Source of the DNA: Ensifer sp. IC4062
Lineage (GTDB): Bacteria > Pseudomonadota > Alphaproteobacteria > Rhizobiales > Rhizobiaceae
Length of the DNA: 64,000 nucleotides
Direction: 5' to 3'
Assembly: GCF_020193575.1 (NCBI RefSeq)
Contig: NZ_JADYVD010000024.1
Span: forward strand, 37,476 to 101,475
This document shows, piece by piece, positions 35,612-46,189 of the stretch. Below the pieces are notes generated by a model. It had not been told where the DNA came from, ran no database searches, and worked only from the letters and a program-made list of their open reading frames with translations. Position 1 is the stretch's first letter. Each line of letters opens with the position of its first letter. The position numbers and the translations under genes were made by a program.

Positions 35612-35717
35612 CTGCATGTTTCCTTAAATCGTACTCGATTTAAGGACAAAAACATGCAGCAATTCAAAGTGCTACAGCGTCCTTTGCGCGTCTGATAAGA
35701 CGCGCGGCGCTGTAGAA
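35612..35717. repeat. Intergenic repeat, family A (copy 7, best preserved)
   Basis: Reference copy. Module 1: CTACTGCATG...CCTTAAATCG-TACT-CGATTTAAGG...CATGCAG, a nested palindrome. Linker CAATTCAAAGTG. Module 2: CTACAGCGTCC...GCGCGTCT-GATA-AGACGCGC...GCGCTGTAG. Lies after bfr, where it may also act as the terminator. Confidence 0.9.
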
Positions 35718-35756
35718 AGGCGCGGCGCTCTTTCTTTACCAGTCGAACTGGCCCTG

Positions 35757-35806
35757 ACTTGGCCCGCCGCTCGCAGGCGGGGAGAAAGTTCCGGCAGCCG
35801 GATGAG
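35757..35806. repeat. Intergenic repeat, family C (copy 5)
   Basis: GGCCCGCCGCTCGCAGGCGGGGAGAAAGTTCCGGCAGCCGGATGAG; one half of the family C palindrome, next to the 3' end of rppH. Confidence 0.65.
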
Positions 35807-35830
35807 AAACGCGGGCGGAAACCCGTTTCG

Positions 35831-36358
35831 TTAACGTACCAGATGGGAGAAGGCGGCAACGACCTCTTCGTAGACTTTGCGTTTGAAGGCTACGACCAGA
35901 TGTGGCAATTCGTGCATCGGCTTCCACGCCCAGGCGTCGAACTCGGGATCATGCCCACCGGGCGGTGGATTGATGGCGACTTCGCTTTCCTCGCCTTCGA
36001 AGCGGAAGGCATACCAGCGCTGCGTCTGCCCGCGGTACTTGCCTTTGAGACCGATCCCAATCAAGTGCGGCGGCAGATCGTAATTGATCCAGTCCGGAGC
36101 CTCGGCAAGCAGCGAAACCGAGCGAATACCGGTCTCCTCGTAGAGTTCGCGGTAAGCTGCCCTGAGCGGATCCTCGCCCTTGTCGATCCCTCCCTGCGGC
36201 ATCTGCCAGAGTTGCGGCGAGCCGTCATATTCGGAATTGCCGACGGCGAGCCGATGTCCGGCCCAGACAAGGCCTTCGCGGTTCAGGACCATGACCCCGA
36301 CGCAGGGCCGGTAGGGCAGATCTTCCGCCTTTACGACCTTGCTTTTGTCCTTGCTCAT
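35831..36358 (-). CDS. rppH: RNA pyrophosphohydrolase
   Basis: Nudix enzyme that removes pyrophosphate from mRNA 5' ends and starts decay. 175 residues; [28 protein letters not shown] and [10 protein letters not shown] form the RppH-type Nudix box near residues 55-78, then WYAFRF and [11 protein letters not shown]. Downstream of the polysaccharide deacetylase gene and separated from it by a 20-bp perfect hairpin. Confidence 0.95.
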   Translation of the reverse strand: MSKDKSKVVKAEDLPYRPCVGVMVLNREGLVWAGHRLAVGNSEYDGSPQLWQMPQGGIDKGEDPLRAAYRELYEETGIRSVSLLAEAPDWINYDLPPHLIGIGLKGKYRGQTQRWYAFRFEGEESEVAINPPPGGHDPEFDAWAWKPMHELPHLVVAFKRKVYEEVVAAFSHLVR

Positions 36359-36383
36359 ACTGACTTCCTTCTTTCGCCCCTGA

Positions 36384-36466
36384 CAGCGCCTCAGACGCGC
36401 AAAGGACGCTGACTTTGTATTACTGCATAATCCTCAAATCGATTCCGATTTGAGGATTATGCAGTA
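36384..36466. repeat. Intergenic repeat, family A (copy 8, reverse; perfect hairpin)
   Basis: GACAGCGCCTCAGACGCGCAAAGGACGCTGACTTTG (shortened module 2), then ACTGCATAATCCTCAAATCG-ATTC-CGATTTGAGGATTATGCAGT: a perfect 20-bp inverted repeat at 36422-36465. Between the deacetylase gene and rppH. Confidence 0.9.
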
Positions 36467-36514
36467 GCGATAAAGCGGCCCGATCGGGAGAGCTTTCTCT
36501 TTCGCCCGCTTATC

Positions 36515-37780
36515 TCATTTTTGTTGCGGATCGTTGACGAGCGCGGAAACGCCAACGAATTCGATGCCGCGCCCGCCGGCCTCCTGCATCCATTCGGAGA
36601 TCGCCGCTACGCTTTCCTCGAAGGCGGAGGCGACGCCGATCGCCGTACCGTTGCGCCTTGCGACGCGCTCAAGCTCGTCGAGCTTACGTAGGATTGCGCC
36701 GCGGTTGAGCTCACCGTCGACGATGATATCGGCAAAACCATGCGGCACGTCGAAGGCGCCGGCGAGCGTGCCCGAGAGCGACTGTGCCGACGTGCCGTCG
36801 TCGAGAAAGAGCAATCCGCGCTTGCCGAGATCACGCATCACCGGCTCGAGAGCATCGGCGTCGGAAAGGAAGCGTCCGCCGAGATAGTTCATGATCCCCG
36901 TATAGTTAGTGATCTGGCCCATGCTCCGGTGCAGTTCGGCGAGGTTCTTCGTGGCGCTCAATGAAACGCGGAGCGCCTGTGGCCCTGGATCATTGTCCGG
37001 ATAGTCGAACGGCTCCATCGGAACCTGCAGCAGGATCTCATGGCCGTCGCGTCGCGCGTCCTGCATCCAGCGCTGAAGGCTGTTGCCGGCGGCGGCAAAG
37101 GCAAGCGTCACCTCTGGCGGAAGGTCGCGGATCGCCCGCTGCGTTCCGGTCTGGCTGAGGCCGAGTCCCCCGACGACGAGCGCAATGCGGGTGCCGCGCG
37201 CGCCGGACCACGGGCGCGCATACTGGTCCATCGGCCTTAGTCCATCCCGACCGGTAATCGGCAGCCGGCCCTGCGGGCTGTCCTCCAAAAGGTCCTCATT
37301 CGGCAGCGCCGCCATGCGTGGATCCTGGCCGCGAACGGGCCCGACATTGATGAATGCCGGGCCACCGTCTTCGCGTGACCGCGGCGTGTACTTCGTCACC
37401 GTCGCCCCGTCGTTGGTCAGCATCTCTTCGACATGAGCGCCGGATAGTGCACCGTCCGGGCGAAGCGGATTTTTCCGCCGTCCTGCGGCATCACTTCTCC
37501 CGGACGTCGCGGAAGTCTCTCCAATGGATGCTCCCTGTGAGGCAAGTTCCGGGGCTTCGGTCGCATGGATAAGCCCGTCGGGAGACAAAGCGCTCCAGGC
37601 GGAAAGGCCGGCAACGGTGGCTGCACAGAGGCTTACGAGCGCATAGCCGAGGAAGCTGCGGAAGTCGCTCCGACGCGCACGCCTCGCCTTGCGGTTCTGG
37701 CCAAGTGGGGCATTGAGATCGGTTCCCAAACGGAGCCTCGGTCGACCTGAAGGAAGTTGCCGGTGAAGAATGCCGCTCAC
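36515..37780 (-). CDS. Divergent polysaccharide deacetylase family protein (YibQ-like)
   Basis: 421 residues. One N-terminal membrane segment (FLGYALVSLCAATVAGLSAW), a disordered linker, then the domain RIALVVGGLGLSQTGTQRAIRDLPPEVTLAFA, QVPMEPFDYPDNDPGPQALRV, MNYLGGRFLSDADAL and LLFLDDGTS. This family keeps the NodB-like barrel but not the canonical metal motif. It regularly follows envC-ctpA, and a role in cell-wall remodelling is inferred from that. Possibly in one transcript with ctpA. Confidence 0.87.
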   Translation of the reverse strand: MSGILHRQLPSGRPRLRLGTDLNAPLGQNRKARRARRSDFRSFLGYALVSLCAATVAGLSAWSALSPDGLIHATEAPELASQGASIGETSATSGRSDAAGRRKNPLRPDGALSGAHVEEMLTNDGATVTKYTPRSREDGGPAFINVGPVRGQDPRMAALPNEDLLEDSPQGRLPITGRDGLRPMDQYARPWSGARGTRIALVVGGLGLSQTGTQRAIRDLPPEVTLAFAAAGNSLQRWMQDARRDGHEILLQVPMEPFDYPDNDPGPQALRVSLSATKNLAELHRSMGQITNYTGIMNYLGGRFLSDADALEPVMRDLGKRGLLFLDDGTSAQSLSGTLAGAFDVPHGFADIIVDGELNRGAILRKLDELERVARRNGTAIGVASAFEESVAAISEWMQEAGGRGIEFVGVSALVNDPQQK

Positions 37781-37883
37781 GAAGAATCATCAGATTCTCG
37801 CTGGCTATTACCGTTGCATAATATAAAGGCGCCGGGTTGAACAGCCCGGCGCCCCCGTTGAGAATTTCTCGATCTTTCTTGGC

Positions 37884-39206
37884 TTACTTCTTGAGCTCTG
37901 CCTGCTCCGGATTGGCTGGGAAGGACGGATCCGTCTTCTTGCCGCGCAGGAGATCGAGCGCGTAGTTGAGCTGGATGTCGTCCTTGGCCTCCGGCGGGAC
38001 ATAGGCCACCGAGCCCGAACCTTCGTCCGTTTCGTTCTGTCCCTGGATATGGCCGCGCAGACTGGATTCGCCCTGTGCCTCTACTTTACCCAGAAGCTCC
38101 GGCGGCAACGGCTGCTCGACCTTGATGTCCGGCGAGATGCCGGTGCCCTGGATCGACTTGCCGGAGGGCGTGTAGTAGAGCGCCGTTGTCAGGCGCAATG
38201 CACCGGCATCGCCCAGCGGAATGATCGTCTGGACAGAGCCCTTGCCGAAGGACCGCGTGCCAAGCACTGTGGCGCGCTTCAGATCCTGGAGCGCACCGGC
38301 TACGATCTCCGACGCCGATGCCGAGCCACCGTTGACGAGCACGACGACCGGCTTGCCGTCGGCGAGATCACCCGGCGTCGCATTGAAGCGACGGGTCTCG
38401 TCCGGGTTGCGGCCGCGGGTCGAAACCACCTCGCCGCGCTCGAGGAAGGCGTCCGAAACATTGATCGCTTGGTCGAGCAGACCGCCCGGATTGAGGCGAA
38501 GGTCAAGCACGTAGCCCTTCAGTTTGTCCGCCGGAACGTCTGTCTTGATCTTCTCGATGCCCTTCTTCAGGTCATCGAAGGTCTTCTCGGTAAAGGAGAT
38601 GACGCGCAGGTAGCCGACGTCGCCTTCGGTGCGGTATTTCACGGCACGGACGGCGATCACGTCGCGAACGATCGTGAGCTCGATCGGCTTTTCGGCGCCC
38701 TTGCGCAAAATCGTGAGCTTGATTGGCGTGCCTACGGCGCCACGCATCTTGTCGACAGCTTCCTCAAGCTTCAGGCCGCGAACGTCCTGGCCGTCGATCT
38801 TCGAGATGAAGTCGCCGGCAAGCACGCCAGCGCGCGCAGCAGGCGTATCGTCGATCGGGCTCGTGACCTTGACGAGATCGTCTTCCATGGTCACTTCGAT
38901 GCCGAGACCGCCGAATTCGCCACGCGTCTGGGTGCGCATGTCCTCGGCATCCGTCGAGTTCATGTAGCTCGAATGCGGGTCGAGAGAGGAGAGCATGCCG
39001 TTAATGGCATTCTCGATCAGCTTATCATCCTGTGGGGGCGTTACATACTGCGCCCGCACGCGCTCGAAAACGTCGCCGAAAATCGCCAGTTCGCGGTACG
39101 TCGACGAATTGGCTGCCACGGCCGGAATGGTCGCCGAATAGACGACGCCCATCGCCGTCGCACCCATCAGCGCCCCGACCAGAACAAGTGAAGCTCTACG
39201 TATCAT
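37884..39206 (-). CDS. ctpA: Carboxy-terminal processing protease (S41)
   Basis: Periplasmic serine protease. 440 residues from ATG 39206 (GGAAAGG before it): signal peptide MIRRASLVLVGALMGATAMG, PDZ domain (GGLGIEVTMEDDLVKV, GVLAGDFISKIDGQDV) and S41 core with the nucleophile in GGSASASEIVAGALQD and the lysine in GTRSFGKGSVQTI. C-terminal tail is polar. Overlaps the end of envC by 11 bases, so coupled with it; in other bacteria Ctp proteases control murein hydrolase levels. Confidence 0.96.
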   Translation of the reverse strand: MIRRASLVLVGALMGATAMGVVYSATIPAVAANSSTYRELAIFGDVFERVRAQYVTPPQDDKLIENAINGMLSSLDPHSSYMNSTDAEDMRTQTRGEFGGLGIEVTMEDDLVKVTSPIDDTPAARAGVLAGDFISKIDGQDVRGLKLEEAVDKMRGAVGTPIKLTILRKGAEKPIELTIVRDVIAVRAVKYRTEGDVGYLRVISFTEKTFDDLKKGIEKIKTDVPADKLKGYVLDLRLNPGGLLDQAINVSDAFLERGEVVSTRGRNPDETRRFNATPGDLADGKPVVVLVNGGSASASEIVAGALQDLKRATVLGTRSFGKGSVQTIIPLGDAGALRLTTALYYTPSGKSIQGTGISPDIKVEQPLPPELLGKVEAQGESSLRGHIQGQNETDEGSGSVAYVPPEAKDDIQLNYALDLLRGKKTDPSFPANPEQAELKK

Positions 39207-40635
39207 TTCGCGCCTTTCCAACCTCTGCTGCGGACCACCACGGTCGGGAATCGACCGGTTTTCCGTCTTTTCGGAATTCAATGTAAAGCGTTGGCCTGTC
39301 TGTTTCCAGCGCCAAGGCCGCCGCACTCGCCACTCTTTTTGCACCCATCGTCGCCAAGGGCTCCCCAGCCACGACGAACTGTCCCGGCCGGACACTGACA
39401 TTTTCCATTCCCGACAGAACGATATGATACCCATCGCCGGGATTGAGAATGATCATCTGCCCGTAGCTGCGGAAACTTCCCGCGTAGACGATCCACCCGT
39501 CCGCCGGCGTTGTCACCAGCGCGCCTGCATTGGTTTCCAGCATGATGCCCTGCAGCGAATGCCCGGTGCCGTCTGCATCGCCAAACTGCCGCAGGAGTGA
39601 CCCCGCGACGGGAAAGGCAAGCCTCTCCCGCAACTCCGAAAACACATATGCGGGCGCAATGCGGTTTTTGTCGGGCACCGCATTGCGGGCAATCTCTCGG
39701 GCCTCTTCGCGCTCGGCCTCGCTCATCCGCCGGCGCTCCTCCTCTTGCGCGCGAGCGGCCGCGGCCGCATCCCGCACCGAGGAGATCTCAGTCTCGAGCG
39801 ACGAGATCAATCCTTCGAGATTGGTCGCCTGCGAGGCCAGTTCCTGGGCCTTGCGCTGTTCGACCGCAAGTTCGTTCGCATTCTGCTGCCGCAGCTTTTG
39901 CTTCTCGGTCACCAGCATTGACATGCGGCGCTCTTCCTCGAGATTGGCCGTCATCGCCGCCGTCAATTCCTCGCGCTGCGTTCCAATGCCGCTGCGAATG
40001 TCCGCGAGCGCCTTCAGATCGGCGACGAGACTGTCGGTCTGCTCGCGCATCTCCGGCACAACGGCGCCAAGGAGAATTGCACTGCGGACGGAGGCTAGTG
40101 CGTCCTCCGGCGTGACGAGGATGGCCGGCGGCGGATTTCGCCCCATACGCTGCAGGGCGGCAAGTACTTCGGCAAGTATGCCGCGCCGGGCACGGAGCGA
40201 CCGCCGCACCACGTCCTCTTTCACGCGCAGATCGTTGAGCTTCCTTTCGCCCTCGGCGATCTGCTGCTCGAGTTCACGTCGCTTGCTTGCCGACGCGACG
40301 ATCGCGGCGCGGAGCGCCTCGTTGCTCTTGTCGATCTCGGCGATTGTCTGCTCGAGCGCTTCGGCGCGCTCGCGCGACAGCGTAATGGTCTTGGAAAGCG
40401 CGTCCAGCTCGCTGCGTGTGCTGTCGCGCCTAAGCGCCAGATCCGCTGCGGGGTCCGGCGGTGTCTGTTCGTTCGTCGGTGCACCGGCGGGGCCCCCGAC
40501 CGTTGCGTCCTGGGCAACAGCCGGCGCGATGACACCCAAGGCAATCACGCCTAAGAGAACAGCCAATGCCGGGGCACTGCGTCCGACCCGACGCGCCGCC
40601 CAACTCAAATCGGCATTTTTCTGTCGGCGCGTCAT
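39196..40635 (-). CDS. envC: EnvC-like murein hydrolase activator
   Basis: About 479 residues from ATG 40635: signal anchor (ALAVLLGVIALGVIAPAVAQ), long coiled coil (residues ~50-300, repeated RREL, QEELT, KQKLRQQN patterns) and a C-terminal LytM/M23 domain (ADGWIVYAGSFRSYGQMIIL). The zinc ligands are missing: HxH reads YHIVLSG, and HxxGID-type residues are altered, so it should activate amidases rather than cut murein. Matches EnvC in layout. Followed by ctpA. Confidence 0.9.
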   Translation of the reverse strand: MTRRQKNADLSWAARRVGRSAPALAVLLGVIALGVIAPAVAQDATVGGPAGAPTNEQTPPDPAADLALRRDSTRSELDALSKTITLSRERAEALEQTIAEIDKSNEALRAAIVASASKRRELEQQIAEGERKLNDLRVKEDVVRRSLRARRGILAEVLAALQRMGRNPPPAILVTPEDALASVRSAILLGAVVPEMREQTDSLVADLKALADIRSGIGTQREELTAAMTANLEEERRMSMLVTEKQKLRQQNANELAVEQRKAQELASQATNLEGLISSLETEISSVRDAAAAARAQEEERRRMSEAEREEAREIARNAVPDKNRIAPAYVFSELRERLAFPVAGSLLRQFGDADGTGHSLQGIMLETNAGALVTTPADGWIVYAGSFRSYGQMIILNPGDGYHIVLSGMENVSVRPGQFVVAGEPLATMGAKRVASAAALALETDRPTLYIEFRKDGKPVDSRPWWSAAEVGKARNDT

Positions 40636-40743
40636 CCGGGCCCGATGCTTCCCTGCAAGATAGGTCACAAACCCTAATCTGATTTGGCTAGGCCAACCAA
40701 CACATAATCGTGTTATCGCTCCCATGAATAAACAAGCGTCTCA

Positions 40744-41226
40744 TCAGGCGCGATGATAGGGATGACCCGACAGGATCGTCACGGCACGGTAAAGCTGCTC
40801 GGCAATCAGGATGCGGACGAGCTGGTGCGGCCAAGTCATCTTGCCAAGGCAGAGTATCGCGTCAGCGCGCGCGTGCAGCGCCGGATCCAGGCCGTCGGCT
40901 CCGCCGATCGCGATCATCAGATCGCGCTTTCCGCTGTCCCGGAAGGTGCCGATGAGCGAAGCGAAGGCTTCCGAGTTGATCGCCTTTCCACGTTCGTCGA
41001 GCAACACGAGCAGGCTGCCGTCCGCGAGCGCCTTTTCAAGCTGGGCGGCTTCCTCGCGCTTGCGCGTCTCCGCGTTGCCGGCGCGACTCTCGTTCACCTC
41101 CACGACCCGAGCGAACTCCAGGCCCACCGCGGGCCCTGCCTTGGCGAAGCGGTCGAGATAACGGCCCGCGAGATCCTTTTCCGGCCCCGCCTTCAGGCGG
41201 CCGACTGCGAAAAGTCCGATACGCAC
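40744..41226 (-). CDS. rlmH: 23S rRNA (pseudouridine1915-N3)-methyltransferase
   Basis: SPOUT methyltransferase acting on helix 69 of 23S rRNA in the 70S ribosome. 160 residues with GTG start (RIGLFAVGRLKAGPE); LVLLDERGKAINSEAFA, IAIGGADGLD and LVRILIAEQLYRA...GHPYHR at the C-terminus are diagnostic. I chose the GTG at 41226 because it gives the family length; the longer frame is not homologous. Between rsfS and envC, the standard order. Confidence 0.96.
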   Translation of the reverse strand: MRIGLFAVGRLKAGPEKDLAGRYLDRFAKAGPAVGLEFARVVEVNESRAGNAETRKREEAAQLEKALADGSLLVLLDERGKAINSEAFASLIGTFRDSGKRDLMIAIGGADGLDPALHARADAILCLGKMTWPHQLVRILIAEQLYRAVTILSGHPYHRA

Positions 41227-41385
41227 GACCCGATCATCCCTACCGGTGCCAGACCGATCTGCGACACGACTGGCAAAACCACTCTTGCTGCCATCGCCCC
41301 GGTTGGCGATGACAGCCGCATTTTCATTCGACACCGGCGCTGTCGCTCCGTCCTGAGGCTTGGGGTCAGGCTCGGGCGGCGCGTC

Positions 41386-41799
41386 TCAGTGCAGGGTACC
41401 GTCCTCGATTTCCGGGGCCGCCCACATCTTTTCGATGTTGTAGAACTCCCGGATCTCCGGCCGGAAAATGTGAACGATCACATCGCCGGTGTCGATCAGC
41501 ACCCAGTCGCCACCTTCCAGGCCTTCGACGCGGGAATTGCCAAACCCTTCGTCCTTCAGGTCCGTGATCAGGTGGTCGGCAATCGCCATCACATGCCTGT
41601 TCGACCGCCCGGAGACGACGACCATGAAGTCTCCCAGCGCCGACTTTCCGGCAATGTTGATGGTGACGATATCTTCTGCTTTCGAGTCCTCTAGGCTTTC
41701 GAGGACCAGGTTAAGCGCACGGACAGCGGCTTCGTCGCTTGATCCCGTGCTGCGCGGGTATGCGGTTGCCGCATAACCCTTGGCGTGTACTGTTGTCAG
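41386..41799 (-). CDS. rsfS: Ribosomal silencing factor RsfS, probable CTG start
   Basis: Binds L14 and blocks subunit joining in starvation. DEAAVRALNLVLESLEDSKAEDIVTINIAGKSALGDFMVVVSGRS and GDWVLIDTGDVIVHIF are the RsfS (DUF143) domain. The family part begins near TVHAKGYAAT; no ATG, GTG or TTG is near, but CTG-ACA-ACA at 41799 lies behind GGAAAGGAAAG at ideal distance. The nearest in-frame ATG (41880) would add 27 unrelated residues and has no clear site. Hence the CTG call. 137 residues. Confidence 0.85.
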   Translation of the reverse strand: MTTVHAKGYAATAYPRSTGSSDEAAVRALNLVLESLEDSKAEDIVTINIAGKSALGDFMVVVSGRSNRHVMAIADHLITDLKDEGFGNSRVEGLEGGDWVLIDTGDVIVHIFRPEIREFYNIEKMWAAPEIEDGTLH

Positions 41800-41932
41800 G
41801 GTCTTTCCTTTCCAAAAGAACAGAACAGGCACTTCCGATTCGACGATCAGGATCGAACCGTCCGTAAATGTAGGCATCAAACCATGAGGGTTTCAAGACG
41901 CGAGAAATGAATCATGGGAATTCACGCAGATT

Positions 41933-42044
41933 TCACTGCTGCACGTTCCCTTAAATCGAAGCCGATTTAAGGATAACAACAGCAGCAACTCAAAGAGCTA
42001 CAGGAAACTTTGAACGTCTGATGAGACATCCGGCGCTGTAGAGC
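41933..42044. repeat. Intergenic repeat, family A (copy 9), runs into nadD
   Basis: CACTGCTGCACGTTCCCTTAAATCG-AAGC-CGATTTAAGG...GCAGCAACTCAAAGAGCTACAG and module 2 ending CCGGCGCTGTAGAG. Module 2 contains the stop codon and last ~14 codons of nadD. Confidence 0.85.
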
Positions 42045-42648
42045 GAAGCGCCGTGGAACTGAGCGGCGAGCGTGGCCCGTGAATGAATGTCCAGGCGGGC
42101 GCGGGGTGGAACGCGAGCGCCAGAGCATCGTCCTCATCGATACGTGCATAATCGAAGGTCCGCGCCATGCGCGAGGAAAGATAGGCAAGCGTCGAGCCCG
42201 GCCTGTCGATGACTGCGATCGGAAAGGTCGAGACAATCTTGCGCCAGTTCTGCCAGCGGTGGAAATTCTTGAGATTGTCCGCCCCCATCACCCAGACAAA
42301 GCGTACGTCGCGGTTGCGTGCGCGCACGGTTTCGAGCGTACGAGCCGTGTAGCTCTGGCCGAGCGCCTGCTCGAAGGCCGTGACCTTGATGCGGGGGTTG
42401 GAGGCGATTTTCTCGCTGAGTGCGATGCGGTCTGCCAGCGGCGCGAGATCATTGTGGTTCTTCAGCGGGTTGCCGGGCGTCACCATCCACCAGAGCTGGT
42501 CAAGACCGAGTTTGCGCAGCGCCGTTTCGGCCACGAGGACATGGCCCTCATGAGGCGGGTTGAACGACCCGCCGAAGAGGCCAACGGTCATACCGCCTTC
42601 GACATGCGGCATGCGCAGGTAGCGCGCGTTCACTCGAGGTGGGAGCAC
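41998..42648 (-). CDS. nadD: Nicotinate-nucleotide adenylyltransferase
   Basis: Makes nicotinate adenine dinucleotide in NAD synthesis. TVGLFGGSFNPPHEGHVLVAETAL carries the GxFxPxHxGH nucleotidyltransferase motif; WWMVTPGNPLK, FVWVMGADNLKNFHRW and the late STALRST (ISSTxIR motif) fit NadD. The start is open: GTG 42648 right after the proA stop, ATG 42612, or ATG 42591 with GAAGGCGGT ahead. The C-terminal ~14 residues are read from an intergenic repeat. Follows proA. Confidence 0.95.
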   Translation of the reverse strand: MLPPRVNARYLRMPHVEGGMTVGLFGGSFNPPHEGHVLVAETALRKLGLDQLWWMVTPGNPLKNHNDLAPLADRIALSEKIASNPRIKVTAFEQALGQSYTARTLETVRARNRDVRFVWVMGADNLKNFHRWQNWRKIVSTFPIAVIDRPGSTLAYLSSRMARTFDYARIDEDDALALAFHPAPAWTFIHGPRSPLSSTALRSTAPDVSSDVQSFL

Positions 42649-42649
42649 G

Positions 42650-43933
42650 TCAGGACCGCACCTGTCCCGTGCCGCGCACGCGGTATTTGAACGACGTCAG
42701 CTGTTCGACGCCGACGGGCCCGCGCGCATGCATCTTGCCGGTGGCGATGCCGATCTCTCCGCCCATGCCGAACTCGCCACCGTCGGCAAATTGCGTCGAG
42801 GCATTGTGCAGCAGGATGGCGGAGTCGATCTCCGAGAAGAAGCGCTCCACGACGGCCGGATCTTCTGCGATGACCGCTTCGGTATGAGCCGACGACCAGG
42901 TGTTGACATGATCGATGGCGCCGGAAATGCCGTCGACGAGCTTCGCCGAAATAATCGCGTCGAGATATTCTGTCGCCCAATCCTCGTCGGTCGCCGGTTT
43001 CAGGCCCGGCAGCAGCGCATCCAGATCTTTCGCAACCCTGACTTCGCACCCGGCGTCAACGAGCGCCTGAAGCAGCGGCTTCGCCAACTGATCCGCGGCA
43101 TTGCGATCGATGAGCAGCGTTTCGGCGGCCCCGCAGATGCCGGTACGGCGCATCTTGGCGTTGACGACGATCTTCTTCGCCATGTCGAGATCGGCCGAAG
43201 CGTCGACATAGATATGGCAGAGGCCTTCGAGATGCGCGAAAACCGGCACCCGCGCCTCGCTTTGAACGCGGGCGACGAGGCTCTTTCCGCCGCGCGGCAC
43301 GATCACGTCGATCGCTCCGTTGAGGCCGGCGAGCATGGCGCCGACGGCGGCGCGGTCGGCGACCGGCACCATCTGGATCGCGTGCTCCGGAAGACCGGCG
43401 GCCTTCAGCCCCTCGACCAGGCAGGCCTGGATCGCCCGCGACGAATGCAAACTGTCGGAGCCGCCGCGCAGGATCACTGCATTGCCGGCCTTGAGGCAAA
43501 GTGCGCCGGCATCAGCCGTAACGTTGGGTCGGCTTTCGTAAATCACGCCGATCACACCGAGCGGCGTGCGCACGCGCTCGATATGCAGCCCGTTCGGCCG
43601 GTCCCATTCGGCAATCACGTCGCCGATCGGATCCTTGAAGGCTGCGATCGCGCGGATGCCGTCGGCCATGGCACGAATGCGGTCCCGGTTGAGCGTGAGG
43701 CGATCGATGAAGGCCTTGGCGACACCGGTTTTCTCGGCGTTTTCAAGATCGACCGCATTGGCCGCGAGGATTTCGTCCGTCCTGGCGACGATAGCATCTG
43801 CCATGGCGATCAGGGCCGCGTGCTTGCGTTCGGCACTCGCAACAGCGAGCGGCCGGCTTGCGGCTTTGGCCCGGCGGCCGATTTCCAGCATGACGTTGTT
43901 GACGTCGTCGCTGTTATTGACCGCATCAAGCAT
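42650..43933 (-). CDS. proA: Glutamate-5-semialdehyde dehydrogenase (gamma-glutamyl phosphate reductase)
   Basis: Second step of proline synthesis: NADPH reduction of glutamyl-5-phosphate. 427 residues from ATG 43933; [37 protein letters not shown] region, [32 protein letters not shown] with the catalytic cysteine, and [24 protein letters not shown] near the end. Overlaps the stop of proB by eight bases, so coupled to it. Confidence 0.97.
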   Translation of the reverse strand: MLDAVNNSDDVNNVMLEIGRRAKAASRPLAVASAERKHAALIAMADAIVARTDEILAANAVDLENAEKTGVAKAFIDRLTLNRDRIRAMADGIRAIAAFKDPIGDVIAEWDRPNGLHIERVRTPLGVIGVIYESRPNVTADAGALCLKAGNAVILRGGSDSLHSSRAIQACLVEGLKAAGLPEHAIQMVPVADRAAVGAMLAGLNGAIDVIVPRGGKSLVARVQSEARVPVFAHLEGLCHIYVDASADLDMAKKIVVNAKMRRTGICGAAETLLIDRNAADQLAKPLLQALVDAGCEVRVAKDLDALLPGLKPATDEDWATEYLDAIISAKLVDGISGAIDHVNTWSSAHTEAVIAEDPAVVERFFSEIDSAILLHNASTQFADGGEFGMGGEIGIATGKMHARGPVGVEQLTSFKYRVRGTGQVRS

Positions 43934-45107
43934 GAACCTCACCCTTCCTCTCGTCTTTTCCATCGTCCACGCGCGTCCCGGCGGGACCCGTCATCACCAG
44001 ATCGTCGCGGTGCACCATCGCCGTGCGGCCCGCATAGCCGAGGATCGGGGCAATCTCGGCCGATTTCTTGCCGGCGATCTGGCGCGCCTCGTCGGCGTCG
44101 TAGCCGGCAAGGCCGCGGGCGATTTCGCGGCCAGACGAGCCGACGATCGCGATGGTGTCGCCGCGGCTGAAGCTGCCCGTCACCTGCCGGACACCGGCCG
44201 GCAGAAGGCTCTTGCCAGAGCGAAGTGCCGTTTCGGCGCCGGCGTCGATTGTAAGCGTGCCGGCGGGCAGGAGTTGCCCGGCAATCCAGGTCTTGCGCGC
44301 GGTCACCGGCGAGCCGGCCGGCGCGAACCAGGAGGAGCGGGCGCCGGATTCGATCGCGTTCAGCGGATGGTCCGGCTTGCCCGACGCGATGATCATCGCG
44401 CAGCCTGCGGTGGTTGCGATCTTGCCGGCGTCGATCTTGGTGCGCATGCCGCCGCGCGAAAGCTCGGAGGCCGCACCCCCGGCCATCGCCTCGATTTCCG
44501 GCGTGATTTCGGCAATCGTGTCAAGGAAGCGCGCGTCGGGGTCGAGATGAGGCGGCGCGGTATAAAGGCCATCGATATCGGAGAGCAGCACGAGCAGGTC
44601 GGCGCCGACCATCGTCGCCACCCGGGCAGCGAGCCGGTCGTTGTCGCCGTAGCGGATCTCGGTGGTCGCCACCGTGTCGTTCTCATTGATGATCGGCACG
44701 GCGCCGAGCTTCAGCAATTGGCTGATCGTTGCCCGGGCATTGAGATAACGGCGGCGCTCTTCCGTGTCGCCAAGCGTCAAGAGGACCTGGCCCGCAATGA
44801 TCTGATCGGTCGAGAGGCTTTCCGACCAGGCGCGCGCCAAGGCGATCTGACCGACCGCGGCCGCCGCCTGACTTTCCTCGAGCTTGAGCGCCCCGGCCGG
44901 AAGATCGAGCACCGTGCGCCCGAGCGCAATAGCGCCCGAAGAGACAACGAGCACCTCCACGCCTTTTGCTTTCAATCCAGCAATGTCGGCGCACATGGCA
45001 TCAAGCCAGGCCTTTTTCAGGCCCGATTTGCGATCGACCAACAGTGCCGACCCGATCTTGATGACGACCCGGCGGTATTTTTGCAGCGGCTTGCGGGTCC
45101 TTGTCAT
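43926..45107 (-). CDS. proB: Glutamate 5-kinase
   Basis: First step of proline synthesis. 393 residues: amino-acid kinase domain ([81 protein letters not shown]) and a C-terminal PUA domain from about residue 285 ([24 protein letters not shown]). In enteric bacteria proline inhibits this enzyme. One base behind obgE and overlapping proA. Confidence 0.97.
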   Translation of the reverse strand: MTRTRKPLQKYRRVVIKIGSALLVDRKSGLKKAWLDAMCADIAGLKAKGVEVLVVSSGAIALGRTVLDLPAGALKLEESQAAAAVGQIALARAWSESLSTDQIIAGQVLLTLGDTEERRRYLNARATISQLLKLGAVPIINENDTVATTEIRYGDNDRLAARVATMVGADLLVLLSDIDGLYTAPPHLDPDARFLDTIAEITPEIEAMAGGAASELSRGGMRTKIDAGKIATTAGCAMIIASGKPDHPLNAIESGARSSWFAPAGSPVTARKTWIAGQLLPAGTLTIDAGAETALRSGKSLLPAGVRQVTGSFSRGDTIAIVGSSGREIARGLAGYDADEARQIAGKKSAEIAPILGYAGRTAMVHRDDLVMTGPAGTRVDDGKDERKGEVHA

Positions 45108-45108
45108 T

Positions 45109-46134
<1,026 letters not shown>

Positions 46135-46189
46135 TCAGTATATTTGCCGCCATCGATATAGGCGGTTATCCTGGAGGTCAAAGACTATC

